Assembly (NCBI RefSeq): GCF_014644535.1
Contig: NZ_BMKW01000004.1
Location: 124,001 to 188,000 of the forward strand
DNA: 64,000 bases
Source of the DNA: Neoroseomonas lacus
Lineage (GTDB): Bacteria > Pseudomonadota > Alphaproteobacteria > Acetobacterales > Acetobacteraceae
Reading direction: 5' to 3'
Shown here one piece after another: positions 8,650-19,011 of the stretch; position 1 is the stretch's first letter, and every line of letters starts with the position of its first letter. A model generated the notes under the pieces. That model was not told the origin of the DNA. It saw only the letters and a program-made list of their open reading frames with translations, and did not search any database. Both the position numbers and the translations under genes were made by a program.

Positions 8650-11358
8650 TCAGCGCTCCTGTTTGCGCAGCAGCATCGCGCTCAGCGCGATCAGCACCGG
8701 CCCGGCGAGCGCCAGCGCCAGGAAGGGCGTATGCAGGTCGGCGAAGTTCAGCGCCTTGGAGAATGTGCCGCGCGCGATGGTGACGTAATGCGCGGTCGGG
8801 TAGATGCGCCCGATCAGCGCACCGACGCCCTCAATGGACGAGACCGGGTTGATCACGCCGGAGAACTGCACCGCCGGCAGGATGGTCATCACCGCCGTGC
8901 CGAAGGTCGCCGCCACCTGGCTTTTCAGGAAGGTCGAGGCGAGCAGCCCGAGCGCCGTCGCCGCGCCGAGATACAGCAGCGTCGCCGCCGCCAGCGTCCA
9001 GAAACTGCCTTTCAGCGGCACGTCGAACAGCGTCAGCGCGAGGCCCACCATCAGCAGGAAATTCACCATACCGAGCACGAGATAGGGCAGTTGCTTGCCC
9101 AGCAGGAATTCCAGCCGCGTCACCGGCGTGACGTAGAAGTTGACGATCGAGCCCAACTCCTTCTCCCGCACCACGGACAGCGCCGTCAGCATCGCGGGGA
9201 TCAGCATGAGCAGGATGGGGATGACCGCCGGGACCATCGCCACCAGGCTGCGCACATCGGGGTTGTACCGGTAGCGGGTCTCGATGCTGAACAGCGCCGA
9301 GGCGCTTGGCGTCGAACTGCGCGCGGCGCGCTGTTCCAGCCATTGCGCGTGCATCGCCTGGACATAGCCGCGGATGGTCTGCGCGCGCGATGGCATCGCG
9401 CCGTCGATCCAGGCGCCGATCGCGGTCGGCCGGCCGCGCGCCACATCGGCACCGAAGCCCGGCGGGATCTCGATGGCCAGGGTGATCTCGCCCGACTGCA
9501 TGCGGCGGTCGAGATCGGCATGATCGGTGATCGGCGCGCGCTCGGTGAAGTATCGCGACCCGGCGACGTTGAGCGTGTAGTCGCGGCTGACCGTCGTCTG
9601 GTCGCGGTCGAGCACGGCGAAGGTCAGATTCTCGACATCGAGCGTGATGCCATAGCCCATGATGACCATGAGGATCAGGCTGCCCAGTAGCGCGAGCGTT
9701 GCGCGTACCGGGTCGCGGGCCAATTCGATCGCCTCACGCCGCGAATACGACAGCATGCGGCGTGGGTCGAAGCCGCGCCGCGGCGCGTGGCCGGCCACGA
9801 TCGGGGGCGGTGTGGCCACTGAGGCCTGCTGCGCCGTCGCATCCTCGAGGTAGCGGATGAAGGCATCCTCCAGTGTCGCGACGCCACGCCTTGCCACCAG
9901 CGCCGCCGGCGTGTCGCTGACCAGCACGCGGCCGGCATGCATCAGCGAAATGCGGTCGCAGCGCTCCGCCTCGTTCATAAAATGGGTGGAGATGAAGATC
10001 GTCACCCTGTCGCGCCGCGCCAACTCGATCAGGATGCGCCAGAAATCGTCGCGCGCCACCGGATCGACGCCCGAGGTGGGTTCATCGAGGATCAGCATCT
10101 CCGGCCCATGGATCATCGCCACGGCGAGCGACAGCCGCTGCCGCTGCCCGAGCGGTAAGGCATCCGGCAACGCATCCATGATCGCGGTGAGGTCGAAGCG
10201 TCGCGCCATCTCCGCGACACGCCCGGGGATCGTCGCCGACGGCAGGCCGAACAGCCGCGCATGCAGGTCAAGATTCTGGTGCACGGTCAATTCACCATAG
10301 AGCGAAAAGCCTTGCGACATGTAGCCGACGCGCCGGCGCGTCTCGATATCCGTCGCATCGACCGGCGAGCCGAACAGGAAGGCCTCGCCCTCGCTGGCCG
10401 GCAACAGCCCCGTCAGCATCTTCATCGTCGTCGTCTTGCCGCAGCCATTGGAGCCGAGGAAGCCGAAGATCTCGCCGCGCCGGATACGGAAGCTGACGTG
10501 ATCGACCGCGGTGAAGTCGCCGAAGCGCATGGTCAGGCCGCGCGCCTCGATCGCCGCCTCGCCTTGACCATCCTCAAAGGGCTGGATGTGCACTGGGTGG
10601 TGGCCGGCGCGCCTCGCCTCGGGCAGCAGCGCAACGAAGGCGGCTTCCAGCGTCGTCGTGCCGGTGCGCGCCAGGATCTCGGCCGGGCTGCCGGTGGCCA
10701 ACACCTTTCCGCCATCCATCGCGGCGAGCCAGTCGAAGCGCGCCGCTTCCTCCATATAGGCGGTGGCGACCAGCACGCTCATTCCCGGCCGCCCGGCGCG
10801 GATGCGCGCGATCAACTCCCAGAACTGCCGGCGCGAGAGCGGATCCACGCCGGTCGTCGGCTCATCCAGGATCAACAGTTCCGGGTCGTGGACCAGCGCG
10901 CAGCACAGGCTGAGCTTCTGCTTCATCCCACCCGACAATTTGCCGGCCGGACGATCGACAAAGGGGGCGAGGCCGGTCGCCGCGACAAGCGAGGCGATGC
11001 GCGCCTCGCGTTCCGCGCGGTCCTGCCCGAACAGCCGGCCGAAGAAGTCGATGTTCTCGAACACCGACAGTGTCGGATAGAGGTTCCTGCCCAAGCCTTG
11101 CGGCATGTAGGCGATGCGCGGCCCGACCGCGTCGCGGTGCAGCGCATCGCCCATGTCGCCGCCCAGCACCGTGACGCGCCCGGCCTGCACCGCGCGCGCG
11201 CCGGACACCAGCGCCAGCAGGCTGGATTTCCCCACGCCATCCGGCCCGATCACCCCTGCCATGCAGCCCGCCGGCAGGTCGAGCGTCACGTCATCCAGCG
11301 CGACAGCCTTGCCGTAGCGCAGCCCGACCGCGTCCAGGCGACCGATCACGCCATTCAT
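8650..11358 (-). CDS. rbbA: Double ABC ATPase/permease fusion, RbbA-like
   Basis: This 902-residue protein has three parts. The first ATPase has Walker [10 protein letters not shown], signature [10 protein letters not shown] and Walker [14 protein letters not shown]. The second has Walker [10 protein letters not shown], a degenerate signature ([10 protein letters not shown], lacking the usual SGG) and Walker [16 protein letters not shown]-terminal ABC-2 permease domain of about 340 residues follows. This matches E. coli RbbA/YhiH in order and length. RbbA was also described as a ribosome-associated ATPase, but the operon context here supports transport. The start at 11358 shares one base with the stop of the upstream gene (TAATG), which decides the start over longer versions. 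Confidence 0.9.
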   Translation of the reverse strand: MNGVIGRLDAVGLRYGKAVALDDVTLDLPAGCMAGVIGPDGVGKSSLLALVSGARAVQAGRVTVLGGDMGDALHRDAVGPRIAYMPQGLGRNLYPTLSVFENIDFFGRLFGQDRAEREARIASLVAATGLAPFVDRPAGKLSGGMKQKLSLCCALVHDPELLILDEPTTGVDPLSRRQFWELIARIRAGRPGMSVLVATAYMEEAARFDWLAAMDGGKVLATGSPAEILARTGTTTLEAAFVALLPEARRAGHHPVHIQPFEDGQGEAAIEARGLTMRFGDFTAVDHVSFRIRRGEIFGFLGSNGCGKTTTMKMLTGLLPASEGEAFLFGSPVDATDIETRRRVGYMSQGFSLYGELTVHQNLDLHARLFGLPSATIPGRVAEMARRFDLTAIMDALPDALPLGQRQRLSLAVAMIHGPEMLILDEPTSGVDPVARDDFWRILIELARRDRVTIFISTHFMNEAERCDRISLMHAGRVLVSDTPAALVARRGVATLEDAFIRYLEDATAQQASVATPPPIVAGHAPRRGFDPRRMLSYSRREAIELARDPVRATLALLGSLILMVIMGYGITLDVENLTFAVLDRDQTTVSRDYTLNVAGSRYFTERAPITDHADLDRRMQSGEITLAIEIPPGFGADVARGRPTAIGAWIDGAMPSRAQTIRGYVQAMHAQWLEQRAARSSTPSASALFSIETRYRYNPDVRSLVAMVPAVIPILLMLIPAMLTALSVVREKELGSIVNFYVTPVTRLEFLLGKQLPYLVLGMVNFLLMVGLALTLFDVPLKGSFWTLAAATLLYLGAATALGLLASTFLKSQVAATFGTAVMTILPAVQFSGVINPVSSIEGVGALIGRIYPTAHYVTIARGTFSKALNFADLHTPFLALALAGPVLIALSAMLLRKQER

Positions 11359-12434
11359 TACGGCAGCCTGACCTGCAGGTTCGCCGGCCAAGCGGCAGCA
11401 GGGTCGAGCCGCACATAGGCGACGCCCGGCAGCCCGGTCTTCACCTGGGTGATGTGCTCGCGCAGCAGGTCGGCATCGATGCGTGCCCGGATGCGGAACA
11501 CCAGCTTCAGCCGCTCCTCCGCCGTCTCCACCGTGCGCGGCGTGAATTGTGCGACGTCGGAGACGAGCGAGACCTGTGCCGGGATCACCAATTCGGGCGC
11601 GGCATCGAGCACCAGCCGCGCCTCCGCCCCCAGCGCGATCCGCCCCGCATCGGGGGTGGGCAGGAAGAAGGTCATGTAGACATCGGTGAGGTCCACCATA
11701 TTAATCACCCGCCCACCGGCGGCGACGACCTCGCCCGGCTGGGCGATCCGGAACTGCACGCGCCCGGCGCGCGGCGCCTTCAGCGCGCTGTCGTCGATAT
11801 CCACCTGGATGCGCTGGATCGTCGCGCGGGCGGCCTCGGCGGCGGCCTGCGCGCCGACGACCTGTGACCGCGCCGAGCTGATCGCCGCGTCGGCCGCGGC
11901 AATCTGCGCCCGCGCGGCACTCTGCGCCGCACGCATGCCTTCGAAACTGGCGCGGTCGTCATCCAGCGTCTGCTGCGGCGCATTGCCGCGCGCGGCGAGC
12001 TCCTCGGTGCGCGCCAGGCGGCGTTGCGCGGCCGTGACCTGCGCGTCGCGCTGGGCGGCGGTGGCCTCGGCGGCCGTCTTCTCTGCCTCGCGTTGGGTGA
12101 CCAGGCTGCCGGCGGTCTCGATGGCGATGACGGCGCGGTTGAGCTGCGCCTGCGCCTCGCGCAGCTGGGCTTCCAGCGAGGCGGTGTCCATCAGCGCCAC
12201 CACCTGGCCAGCGGTGACGAAGTCGCCTTCATTGACCAGTACATCGCTGATGCGCCCGGCGATCTTGGTAGCGACGTCGATCTCGACCGCCTCGACCCGG
12301 CCATTGCCGCGGGCGAAGCCGGGCGGCAGGCCGGCCGGCCGGATCGTCTGCCAGGCGAACCAGGCGCCTCCGGCCGCCAGCAGCAACAGAAGCAGGAAGA
12401 AAGCCGACCTCATGGGTCCGCGTCGCATCATCAT
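11358..12434 (-). CDS. yhiI: HlyD-family periplasmic adaptor, YhiI-like
   Basis: This protein of about 358 residues has an N-terminal anchor helix ([17 protein letters not shown]), a lipoyl half-motif ([19 protein letters not shown]), a long helical hairpin and a second lipoyl half plus beta barrel ([20 protein letters not shown]). It would link the RbbA/YhhJ inner-membrane pump to the outer membrane. Several ATG codons lie close together (12434, 12431, 12428, 12413) and none has a strong ribosome-binding site, so the start is uncertain by up to seven codons. It is first in its operon; upstream (12435-12960) lie a possible promoter region and repeat R1 copy 2, with no gene. Confidence 0.88.
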   Translation of the reverse strand: MMMRRGPMRSAFFLLLLLLAAGGAWFAWQTIRPAGLPPGFARGNGRVEAVEIDVATKIAGRISDVLVNEGDFVTAGQVVALMDTASLEAQLREAQAQLNRAVIAIETAGSLVTQREAEKTAAEATAAQRDAQVTAAQRRLARTEELAARGNAPQQTLDDDRASFEGMRAAQSAARAQIAAADAAISSARSQVVGAQAAAEAARATIQRIQVDIDDSALKAPRAGRVQFRIAQPGEVVAAGGRVINMVDLTDVYMTFFLPTPDAGRIALGAEARLVLDAAPELVIPAQVSLVSDVAQFTPRTVETAEERLKLVFRIRARIDADLLREHITQVKTGLPGVAYVRLDPAAAWPANLQVRLP

Positions 12435-12665
12435 CGTTCGTTTGCCCGGAAGCGGCGAATTGGCTGCGTATACCGACTTATTGCACCGCAGCACGCCTTG
12501 CGGCAGCGCAAGATCGTGGGAGCATGGCGGGGACTTCCGCACAACCTCATCGCAAGGCGACCGCGGCGCCGCGACACCGGCCGATGGTCGGCAGGGTAAG
12601 GGCGGGCCGGTCTGGTGCCGCGCCAATGGGTGGCACGGAGGGGCTCTGCCCCAAAGACGCGAAGA

Positions 12666-12900
12666 TTGGGAGGGGCCTTGCCCCCCCCAAACCACCCCAC
12701 CAAAGGCCACCGGGCCTTTGGAAATCGATATCTGGCACTGTGCATTATGGCCGGGATCGGTACGAAGACTCACTCCCTTGCCCAACGCGACTTTCGTTTC
12801 TCGGTACAATCTGTCGCGCTCGCCACCAAGTGACGGTTTCCAAAGGCCCTTAGGCCTTTGGTGGGGGAGGCCCGGAGGGGGCAAAGCCCTCTCCGGTACC
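12666..12900. repeat. Dispersed four-hairpin repeat R1, copy 2
   Basis: The left inner hairpin is at 12700-12721 and the right inner hairpin at 12840-12861, with 118 bases between. The left outer hairpin is GGGAGGGGCCTTGCCCC and the right outer one GGAGGGGGCAAAGCCCTCTCC. An extra partial outer hairpin precedes the element at 12637-12652. It lies between the YhiI start and the TonB-dependent receptor stop, both on the minus strand, ending 61 bases from that stop. Confidence 0.75.
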
Positions 12901-12960
12901 ACCGTGTGACAGCACCATCTTCGCGCGCAAGGGCCGAGGCCCTTCCAACGGCCGCCCCCG

Positions 12961-14955
12961 TCAGAACGTCCCGCGCACCCCCGCCACTGCGGTCCGTCCC
13001 GGAATGACGAAGCCATTCGCCGGCTCGTACTGCGTGTTGCCGAGGTTGCGGAACTCCACGAAGCCTGCGAGCTGTTCGAGGATCGGCACCGTGGCGGTCA
13101 GGTTGAACACCGTCCCGCCATCGTTCTTGCCCGCCGTGGTGATCGACGACCCGTCGTCGTTGTAGCGGGCAAAGGCGCCTTCCGGCGACGGCCCGGTATA
13201 GAGGATCTCGGGCACCACCACGATGCGCGCATTGCGCGGCCCGTCCCAGGGAAGCGGCGCGGCGAAGCGCATGGTCAGCGCAGCGATGTTGCGCGGCCGG
13301 CGCGCCAGCGGCGTGTCGTTCGTCGTGTCCGTCGCTTCCTGCACGGTCCAGGACCCGGTCATCGAAAACCAATCCGTCGGCCGCAGCGTGAGGGCGAATT
13401 CGCCGCCACGGATGCGCGCCCGATCGACATTCTCCAGCGTGCTGAAGGTCTGGTCGTAGTTGATCAGGTTGCGGATGCGGCTGTCGAAATACAACGCCGA
13501 GACGGTGGCCCAGGAGGCGATGTCGGTCTCAACGCCCGCTTCCCAGGCGAAGCCATCCTCCGGCCGCAGATTGGGGTTGCCCTGGAAGTAGCCGGTGATG
13601 GTGCCGTAGCGCTGGAACAGCGACGGTGCCTTGAAGGACGTCCCACCCGAAACGCGTAGGCGGGAAGAGACCTCCGGCAGCGCCAACACCGCGCCAAGGC
13701 GCCAACTGGTGAAGCCGTCATACCCCTCCGGCCCGTCGTAGCGAATACCCGCCGTCACATCGAGCCGCTCGAACAGCCGCCCCTGCAGCGAGGCATAGCC
13801 CGCGCCCGAACGCTGCGACGCATCGACGATGGTGCGGAAGAATTCCGAGCCATTGGCGCTGTCCGCGGTCTCCTTCTCCCACTGCGCGCCGAAGATGACG
13901 GTGAAGTCGGTCGCCACGCCGGCATCGGGCAGGCGCAGCGTGTTGTCCCAGGAGATCGCCTGGCGGCTGGCGCGATAGAGGTCGTCGGCCGTCGCCGGGT
14001 TGGTCGGGTCGGGCAGGTTGGTATAGCGCCGCCGGTTCTGGCTGCCCGACAGGGTGAAGCCGGTGGTCCAGACGCCACCGAACAGATCGGTCGTGCTGCG
14101 GCCATAGCCGAACCAGGAGCGGTCCTGCCCGGTATAGTTCGGGTCATCGAGCGGTACGTCGTCCAGGCCGACGGTGTTTTCCCGACCGCGCACCAGCCCT
14201 TCGACGCGGGTGCGGCCGAACACCTCGCCAGGGACTGTCTCGCCGAGCGTCAGCCCGAGCCGGGCGGTCACGATCGCCGAGCGGAAGCCGTCCTCCTCGC
14301 CGAGGCTCTGGTAGAAGCGCGACGCCAGGGCGTTGGACCCACGGGTCGACAGGCTCTGGCCGGTCACCTGGTAATCCACCTGGCCGATGGTTCCCCCCAT
14401 GCCGGCATAGCCGCGCACGGTTGAGTTGCTGCCCGCGCCAGCCTCGAAATACGGCGCGGCGACGCGGTCGGCCGGGGCGGAGCGGGTGATGAGATTGACC
14501 ACCCCGCCGATCGCCGCCGAGCCATAGAGCGAGGAGACTGGCCCGCGCACCACCTCGATGCGCTCGATGTCGCCAAGCAGTTCATTGCCGAAATTGAAGG
14601 CGCCATTGGGCTCCGACGGGTCGTTCACCGGCACGCCGTTCAGCAGCACCAGCACCTGGCGTGAATTGGCGCCGCGGGCGAAGCCGGAGGCCTGCTGGCC
14701 GATACCGCCGGCCTGCACCAGGCGGAAGCCCGGCACTGCCGCCAGCGCATCGGCAAGGGTGACGTAGCCGTTCTCCTCGATGGTCTGGCGGTCGATCACG
14801 GTGACCGGGGCGGGGATACGGTCGCGCGGGGTCGGGATGCGGGTGGCCGTCACGATCATGTCGGGCACCGCGGTCGCGGCTGGGGTGGCCGGGTCCTGCG
14901 CCCAGGCGGGGGCGAGGGGGGCGAGGGCGAATAAAGCAAGGATCCGGTGTTTCAT
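12961..14955 (-). CDS. btuB: TonB-dependent outer membrane receptor, BtuB-like (cobalamin uptake)
   Basis: This 664-residue protein has a signal peptide ending near AWAQ (about residue 19), a TonB box region (DMIVTATRIPT), a plug domain (about 45-150, with VEVVRGPVSSLYGSAAIGGVVN) and a 22-strand type barrel ending in the aromatic residue F after VRGT. Length and plug resemble BtuB. The strongest evidence for cobalamin or a cobinamide-like substrate is the cobalamin riboswitch in its leader. GGAGGG 7 bases before the ATG at 14955 supports the start. No btuCDF transporter genes are adjacent, so the inner-membrane partner must be elsewhere. Confidence 0.9.
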   Translation of the reverse strand: MKHRILALFALAPLAPAWAQDPATPAATAVPDMIVTATRIPTPRDRIPAPVTVIDRQTIEENGYVTLADALAAVPGFRLVQAGGIGQQASGFARGANSRQVLVLLNGVPVNDPSEPNGAFNFGNELLGDIERIEVVRGPVSSLYGSAAIGGVVNLITRSAPADRVAAPYFEAGAGSNSTVRGYAGMGGTIGQVDYQVTGQSLSTRGSNALASRFYQSLGEEDGFRSAIVTARLGLTLGETVPGEVFGRTRVEGLVRGRENTVGLDDVPLDDPNYTGQDRSWFGYGRSTTDLFGGVWTTGFTLSGSQNRRRYTNLPDPTNPATADDLYRASRQAISWDNTLRLPDAGVATDFTVIFGAQWEKETADSANGSEFFRTIVDASQRSGAGYASLQGRLFERLDVTAGIRYDGPEGYDGFTSWRLGAVLALPEVSSRLRVSGGTSFKAPSLFQRYGTITGYFQGNPNLRPEDGFAWEAGVETDIASWATVSALYFDSRIRNLINYDQTFSTLENVDRARIRGGEFALTLRPTDWFSMTGSWTVQEATDTTNDTPLARRPRNIAALTMRFAAPLPWDGPRNARIVVVPEILYTGPSPEGAFARYNDDGSSITTAGKNDGGTVFNLTATVPILEQLAGFVEFRNLGNTQYEPANGFVIPGRTAVAGVRGTF

Positions 14956-15109
14956 CCGGGGGTCCCTCCGTTGCACGGTCCGCGTTTCGCCCCGGTGCCG
15001 TGGGGCGCCGGGACGGGCTGGCGTCGTGCTCGCATGACGGAAGGACGGCCGCATTCCAACGGTCGTACCCTGGGTCCGTTGCGCCGGTGCTCCCCGCCCG
15101 GCACGCGCG

Positions 15110-15320
15110 AGACAACTCTGCGCCGGCCGGTCTCCTGGCTCGCGACGTGGCGGGGCGAGGTGCCTCCACCGCCGGCCCCGCCTTCTCGCGCCGAAGGGCG
15201 CAATGGCGTCAGGGGCCGGTTTCGTCGCCTACAGTTGCGGGGGCAGCCGCGGATGGGCGGTGAGGGTCACCGCGTCGCGCGTTCCCGTTTCAGCCCTTTC
15301 GGGCCACCGGCGCATGGGCG
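15110..15320 (-). promoter_or_regulatory. Cobalamin (AdoCbl-type) riboswitch
   Basis: Read on the minus strand, the leader of the TonB-dependent receptor carries the conserved B12 box AGCCAGGAGACCGGCC (about 15127-15142). Upstream of it is the core CCCCGCAACTGTAGGCGACG (about 15222-15241), and a GGGAAC segment follows a CCGGTGGCCCGAAAGGG stem at the 5' end (about 15285-15315). These are the hallmarks of class-I cobalamin riboswitches. The 150 bases between the aptamer and the ATG at 14955 hold the expression platform. Cobalamin binding is expected to repress receptor synthesis. The exact ends are estimates. Confidence 0.9.
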
Positions 15321-15356
15321 GAAGCTATGCCGAGCGGCCGCGTCGCGTCCAGGGTG

Positions 15357-15392
15357 ACAAAGCGTTTCCTGACGACGCCAGGCGACGCTTTG
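15357..15392. promoter_or_regulatory. Inverted repeat upstream of the cobalamin riboswitch
   Basis: Two 8-base arms, ACAAAGCG and CGCTTTGT, are spaced by about 20 bases in the short gap between the riboswitch and the exoD stop. It could be the exoD transcript end or part of the receptor promoter. No T-tract follows. The rest of the gap 15321-15473 shows no gene. Confidence 0.3.
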
Positions 15393-15473
15393 TGAGCGCC
15401 GAGAACGGATCGAGGCTGGAGCGCGCAGCGCGACCGCGCCCAGACCACCCGTCGCCGCCTGCCGTTTGAGGGC

Positions 15474-16148
15474 TCAGTAAAAGTAATGCAGTGCTTCCAT
15501 GCCGAACCACAGCAGGGCGCCGAGCACTGCGGTGGCAAACACGTTACCCAGCATGGTCAACGCCATGCCGATGCCCACCACCTTGCTGTCATTCTCCACC
15601 ACGCCGAGCGCCATGACGATGGTGCCGAAGGCCGGCGGCCCATTGGTGCCAGGGCCGGGCAGGATCAGCATCAGCGCGGCATAGGCGGTCAGCCACCCGA
15701 CCACCTTGTCGGCGGTGGCGTTGGTGAAGGGTCCGGGGCGCGGCCGCACCCAGCGTTCGACCTTGGCGATGGCGCGCGAGACGCGGGTGGTCGACCCAGG
15801 CGCGAGCCGCAGCAGGTCGGTCCGCTTCAGCGACTGCCGGGCGATGAAGGCCGGCAGCTTCGGCTTGCGGAAGCCGAGGCCCATCTGCACGCCGAGAATG
15901 AGCATCGGCGTGCCGAACACGCTGGCCATGCCGGGCAACAGCCCCGGCAGGCACAACAGCAGGATCAGCAGGCCGAAGGCGCGGTCGCCGAAGGCCTCGC
16001 CCATCTCGCCTAGCGTGATGCGTTCGCCATTGCACTGCGCCGCGACCTCGGCCACCAGACGAGAGATGGGCGCGCCGGGATGCTCCGCGGCAAGGCCGGG
16101 TCCCGCCTCGTCATCAGCCAGCCGGTTGTGTTCGTGCTGTGAGTCCAC
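15474..16148 (-). CDS. exoD: ExoD-family membrane protein
   Basis: This 224-residue protein matches the ExoD family: a helical N-terminal region (about 20-50) and four to five hydrophobic segments, including a Pro/Gly-rich pair (LILLLCLPGLLPGM and LMLILPGPGTNGPPAFGTIVMALGV). ExoD was found in Sinorhizobium meliloti, where mutants make altered exopolysaccharide, are alkali-sensitive and are symbiotically defective; its biochemical role is unknown. The protein likely sits in the inner membrane. The gene is separated from its neighbours by more than 150 bases and appears to be transcribed alone. Confidence 0.85.
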   Translation of the reverse strand: MDSQHEHNRLADDEAGPGLAAEHPGAPISRLVAEVAAQCNGERITLGEMGEAFGDRAFGLLILLLCLPGLLPGMASVFGTPMLILGVQMGLGFRKPKLPAFIARQSLKRTDLLRLAPGSTTRVSRAIAKVERWVRPRPGPFTNATADKVVGWLTAYAALMLILPGPGTNGPPAFGTIVMALGVVENDSKVVGIGMALTMLGNVFATAVLGALLWFGMEALHYFY

Positions 16149-16305
16149 GCCCTGTCACGTCCCCTGTCGGCCGGTTCGCCGGGGAGGGCCCCGCCAGCCG
16201 AGGAGGGCGTAGCACGCCGGATGGGGGCGGCGGAACGTCGCGCCACATGTCATTTCGGCAATCGCCGCGTCTGGCGGTATCGCACCCGGCGCGGCGTGGC
16301 GGCGG

Positions 16306-17100
16306 TCAGCGCCCCTGGAAGGCGGGCTTGCGCTTGGCCATGAACGCCTTGCGGCCTTCCTGGTAGTCGGCGCTGTCGAAACAGGCGGCCATGGCGGCGT
16401 TGATGCCGGCCATGTCGCGATCGGCACGGTCCTGCAGCACCGCCTGCACCGTGCGCTTGTTCGCGTACAGCGACAGCGGCGCGTTGACGGCGAGCGTCGC
16501 GGTCAGCCTGGCGATCTCGCCGGCCAGCGCATCGGCCGCCACCACCTTGTTGATCAGCCCGACGCGCGAGGCTTCCTGCGCGTCGAAGCGTTCGCCGGTC
16601 ATCAGGATCATGTGGGCGTGGGCGGGTCCCACCAGGTCCACCAGATGCCGCACCATGTCGAAGCCATAGGCGATGCCGAGCTTCGCCGCCGGAATGCCGA
16701 ACTGGCTGCCCTCGGCGGCGATGCGGATGTCGCATGACATCGCGATGCCGAGCCCGCCGCCCATGCAGAAACCGCGGATCTCGGCGATCACCGGCTTGGG
16801 GAACGACGCCAGCTTCAGCCGCCCGCCCGCCGTCTGCTTGCTGTATTCGCGCTGCGCATCGGCGTCCGAGCGCAGCTTGTCGAACTGGCTGATATCGGCG
16901 CCGGAGACGAAGGCCTTGTCGCCCGCGCCGGTCAGCACGACGCAGCGCACCGTCTCGTCCTTCTCGAACAGGTCGAGCGCCGCGCCCATGCCGCCCCACA
17001 TCGTCACCGACATGGCGTTGCGTTTCTCGGGCTGGTTGAAGGTGATGCGCCCGACGCCGTCCTTGATCTCGGCGAGAATCTTGCCGTCCGCGAATTCCAT
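16306..17100 (-). CDS. Crotonase-superfamily protein lacking the hydratase glutamates
   Basis: This 264-residue protein has the enoyl-CoA hydratase fold signatures: the oxyanion-hole segment KAFVSGADI near residue 65 and GGGLGIAMSCDIR near residue 110. In true hydratases the second motif reads GGGxELA and is followed by FGxPE. Here both catalytic glutamates are replaced (GGGLGIA and FGIPAAKLG), so classic water addition is unlikely. Isomerase, decarboxylase or hydrolase chemistry on an acyl-CoA is more likely. It starts 12 bases after a CoA-transferase gene, so the pair probably acts on one acyl-CoA, whose identity cannot be read from the sequence. Confidence 0.85.
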   Translation of the reverse strand: MEFADGKILAEIKDGVGRITFNQPEKRNAMSVTMWGGMGAALDLFEKDETVRCVVLTGAGDKAFVSGADISQFDKLRSDADAQREYSKQTAGGRLKLASFPKPVIAEIRGFCMGGGLGIAMSCDIRIAAEGSQFGIPAAKLGIAYGFDMVRHLVDLVGPAHAHMILMTGERFDAQEASRVGLINKVVAADALAGEIARLTATLAVNAPLSLYANKRTVQAVLQDRADRDMAGINAAMAACFDSADYQEGRKAFMAKRKPAFQGR

Positions 17101-17112
17101 GGTCTTTGCTTC

Positions 17113-18330
17113 CTACCCTTCGCTGATGACGCCGAGGCCGCGCAGTCGCGCCACATCGTCATCGCTGTAGCCGGCTTCCCTGAGGATCTCGGCCGAATGT
17201 TCGCCCAGCCGCGGCGGGATCATCCGCACCTCGCTCTCCACGCCCTCGATGTTGATGGCGGAGGAGACGAGGTGCGTTTCGCCGCGCGTCGGGTGCTTGA
17301 TCGGCATCGCCATGCGCAGATGCTGCACCTGCGGGTCGGCGAAGACCTGGTCAACCTTGTTGATGGGGCCACAAGGAATGCCGATGCGTTCCAGCAGGTC
17401 GATCCAATACTCCGACGGCTTCTGCTTGAACGCCTCGGCGATCACCGCGTTCAGAGCCGCGCGATCGTCGCTGCGGCCCTTCAGCGTCTTCCACTTCTCG
17501 ACCTCGAGCCATTCCGGGTGCCCAACAGCCTCGGCGAACTGCGCCCACATCTTCGGGCTGGACGCTGCGATGTTCACCGGCTTGTCGGCGGTCGGGAAGG
17601 CGCCCATCGGGATGTTCACCGGATGGTCGTTGCCGGCCTGGCCGGGCACCTCGCCATCCATCAGGTAGCGCGCCGCCTGCAGGTCCAGCATGAACACCAT
17701 CGACTCAAGCAGCGAGGTATGGACGTAGCGGCCCTTGCCGGTCTTCTGCCGTTCCCACAGCGCCATCATCACCGCGAGCGCCAGCAGGTTGCCGGCGGTC
17801 AGGTCGACGAAGGGAATGCCCGCGCGCATCGGCCCGCGCCCCGGCTCGCCGGTGATCGTCATCATCCCGCCCATGCCCTGGGCGATCTGGTCGACGCCGG
17901 CGCGTTCGGAATACGGCCCGGTCTGTCCGAAGCCGGAGATCGAGGCGTAGATCAACCGCGGATTGACCGCCTGCACCTGCTCGGGCGCGATGCCGAGGCG
18001 GTGCTTGACCCGCACGCGCATGTTCTCGACCAGCACATCGGCGGTCTCGGCCAGCTTGAAGAAGGCCTTCTTGCCTTCCTCCGTCTTCAGGTCGAGCGCG
18101 ATGGACCGCTTGTTGCGGTGCAGGTTCTGGAAGTCATAACCCTCGCGCGACCCGCCCAACCCATCGTTGAAGGAGGGCGGTTCGACGCGGATCACCTCGG
18201 CCCCCCAATCGGCCAGGTGGCGCACGCAGGTCGGGCCGGCGCGCGCCAGCGTCAGGTCCAGTACGCGAATGCCGGCGAGCGGCAGTGTCGCCTCCTGCGC
18301 GAGCTTCGGGTCGATATGGCTTTCCGGCAT
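17113..18330 (-). CDS. CaiB/BaiF-family (class III) CoA transferase
   Basis: This 405-residue protein is full length for the family. The N-terminal Rossmann part has GIRVLDLTLARAGPTCVRHL and ADWGAEVIRVEPP, and ISGFGQTGPY occurs near residue 150. The likely catalytic aspartate is in GIPFVDLTAGNLLA near residue 185, which aligns with the Asp of formyl-CoA transferase that forms the mixed anhydride. GGAGGA precedes the ATG at 18330. Class III enzymes move CoA between organic acids such as oxalate, carnitine or succinate derivatives; the substrate here is unknown. It is first in an operon with the crotonase homologue. Confidence 0.9.
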   Translation of the reverse strand: MPESHIDPKLAQEATLPLAGIRVLDLTLARAGPTCVRHLADWGAEVIRVEPPSFNDGLGGSREGYDFQNLHRNKRSIALDLKTEEGKKAFFKLAETADVLVENMRVRVKHRLGIAPEQVQAVNPRLIYASISGFGQTGPYSERAGVDQIAQGMGGMMTITGEPGRGPMRAGIPFVDLTAGNLLALAVMMALWERQKTGKGRYVHTSLLESMVFMLDLQAARYLMDGEVPGQAGNDHPVNIPMGAFPTADKPVNIAASSPKMWAQFAEAVGHPEWLEVEKWKTLKGRSDDRAALNAVIAEAFKQKPSEYWIDLLERIGIPCGPINKVDQVFADPQVQHLRMAMPIKHPTRGETHLVSSAINIEGVESEVRMIPPRLGEHSAEILREAGYSDDDVARLRGLGVISEG

Positions 18331-18396
18331 GGTTCGTCCTCCGTCGCCCGAGCCTAGGACGCGGGGGCGGAGGTGCCTAGGGCGGTGGGGATTTCG

Positions 18397-18822
18397 CTAC
18401 CGGATGGTGGCGAAGATCGCCTCCTCGGCCTCGATCTGCGCGCGTTCCAGTGCTCGGAAATCGCTGCGCAACACGAGAGCGCGCACGCGGCCGCCCTCGA
18501 CCACCGGCACATGGCGGAAGCCGCCATCGTGCATCAGATGCAGCGCATCAATGGCGCGGTCGCGTGGGCTGAGCGCCTCGACCTTCTTCGTCATCACCGC
18601 GTCGAGCGTCGTCTTACCCGCGTCGCGGCAGTCGGCAAGCATGCGGCAGATGGCGTCGCGGCCAGTGAAGATGCCCAGGAGGTGACCTTGTGCATCCGTC
18701 ACCAGTACGGCTGAGGCCTTGGCCTCGCGCATCCGCGCGCAGGCTTGCTGCACGGTGGCATCCGGGGGCAGGCAGATGGTGTCGCGATGTGGCGCGACCT
18801 CGATGAGGGGGCGATCCTTCAT
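18397..18822 (-). CDS. Stand-alone tandem CBS-domain protein (copy 1)
   Basis: This 141-residue protein is made of two CBS domains: about 10-65 (HLLGIFTGRDA) and about 75-130 (GGFRHVPVVEGGRV), joined by the usual AVMTK linker. CBS pairs bind adenine nucleotides or sense ionic strength. It is clearly paralogous to the gene at 22697-23119; the two flank the osmoprotectant ABC operon. It is divergent from osmF across a 189-base gap. In OpuA-type transporters CBS domains fused to the ATPase sense ionic strength, so a partner role in trans is possible but unproved. Confidence 0.85.
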   Translation of the reverse strand: MKDRPLIEVAPHRDTICLPPDATVQQACARMREAKASAVLVTDAQGHLLGIFTGRDAICRMLADCRDAGKTTLDAVMTKKVEALSPRDRAIDALHLMHDGGFRHVPVVEGGRVRALVLRSDFRALERAQIEAEEAIFATIR

Positions 18823-19011
18823 GGGCTGGGGCTCCGGCGTGGCGGTTGCAGGCGGCACGCGGCACGGGCAGCGGTCGCGACCGCTATGATGCACTATAGC
18901 GTCGGGCGAGCGGTCCGGCCGCAGAATTCACACCGGCGCCGGCTGTTGTGGTCGCGCGATGCGCGTTGCGCATGGCAGTCTCGGATCCATCTCGTATCGG
19001 GGAGAATTGTG

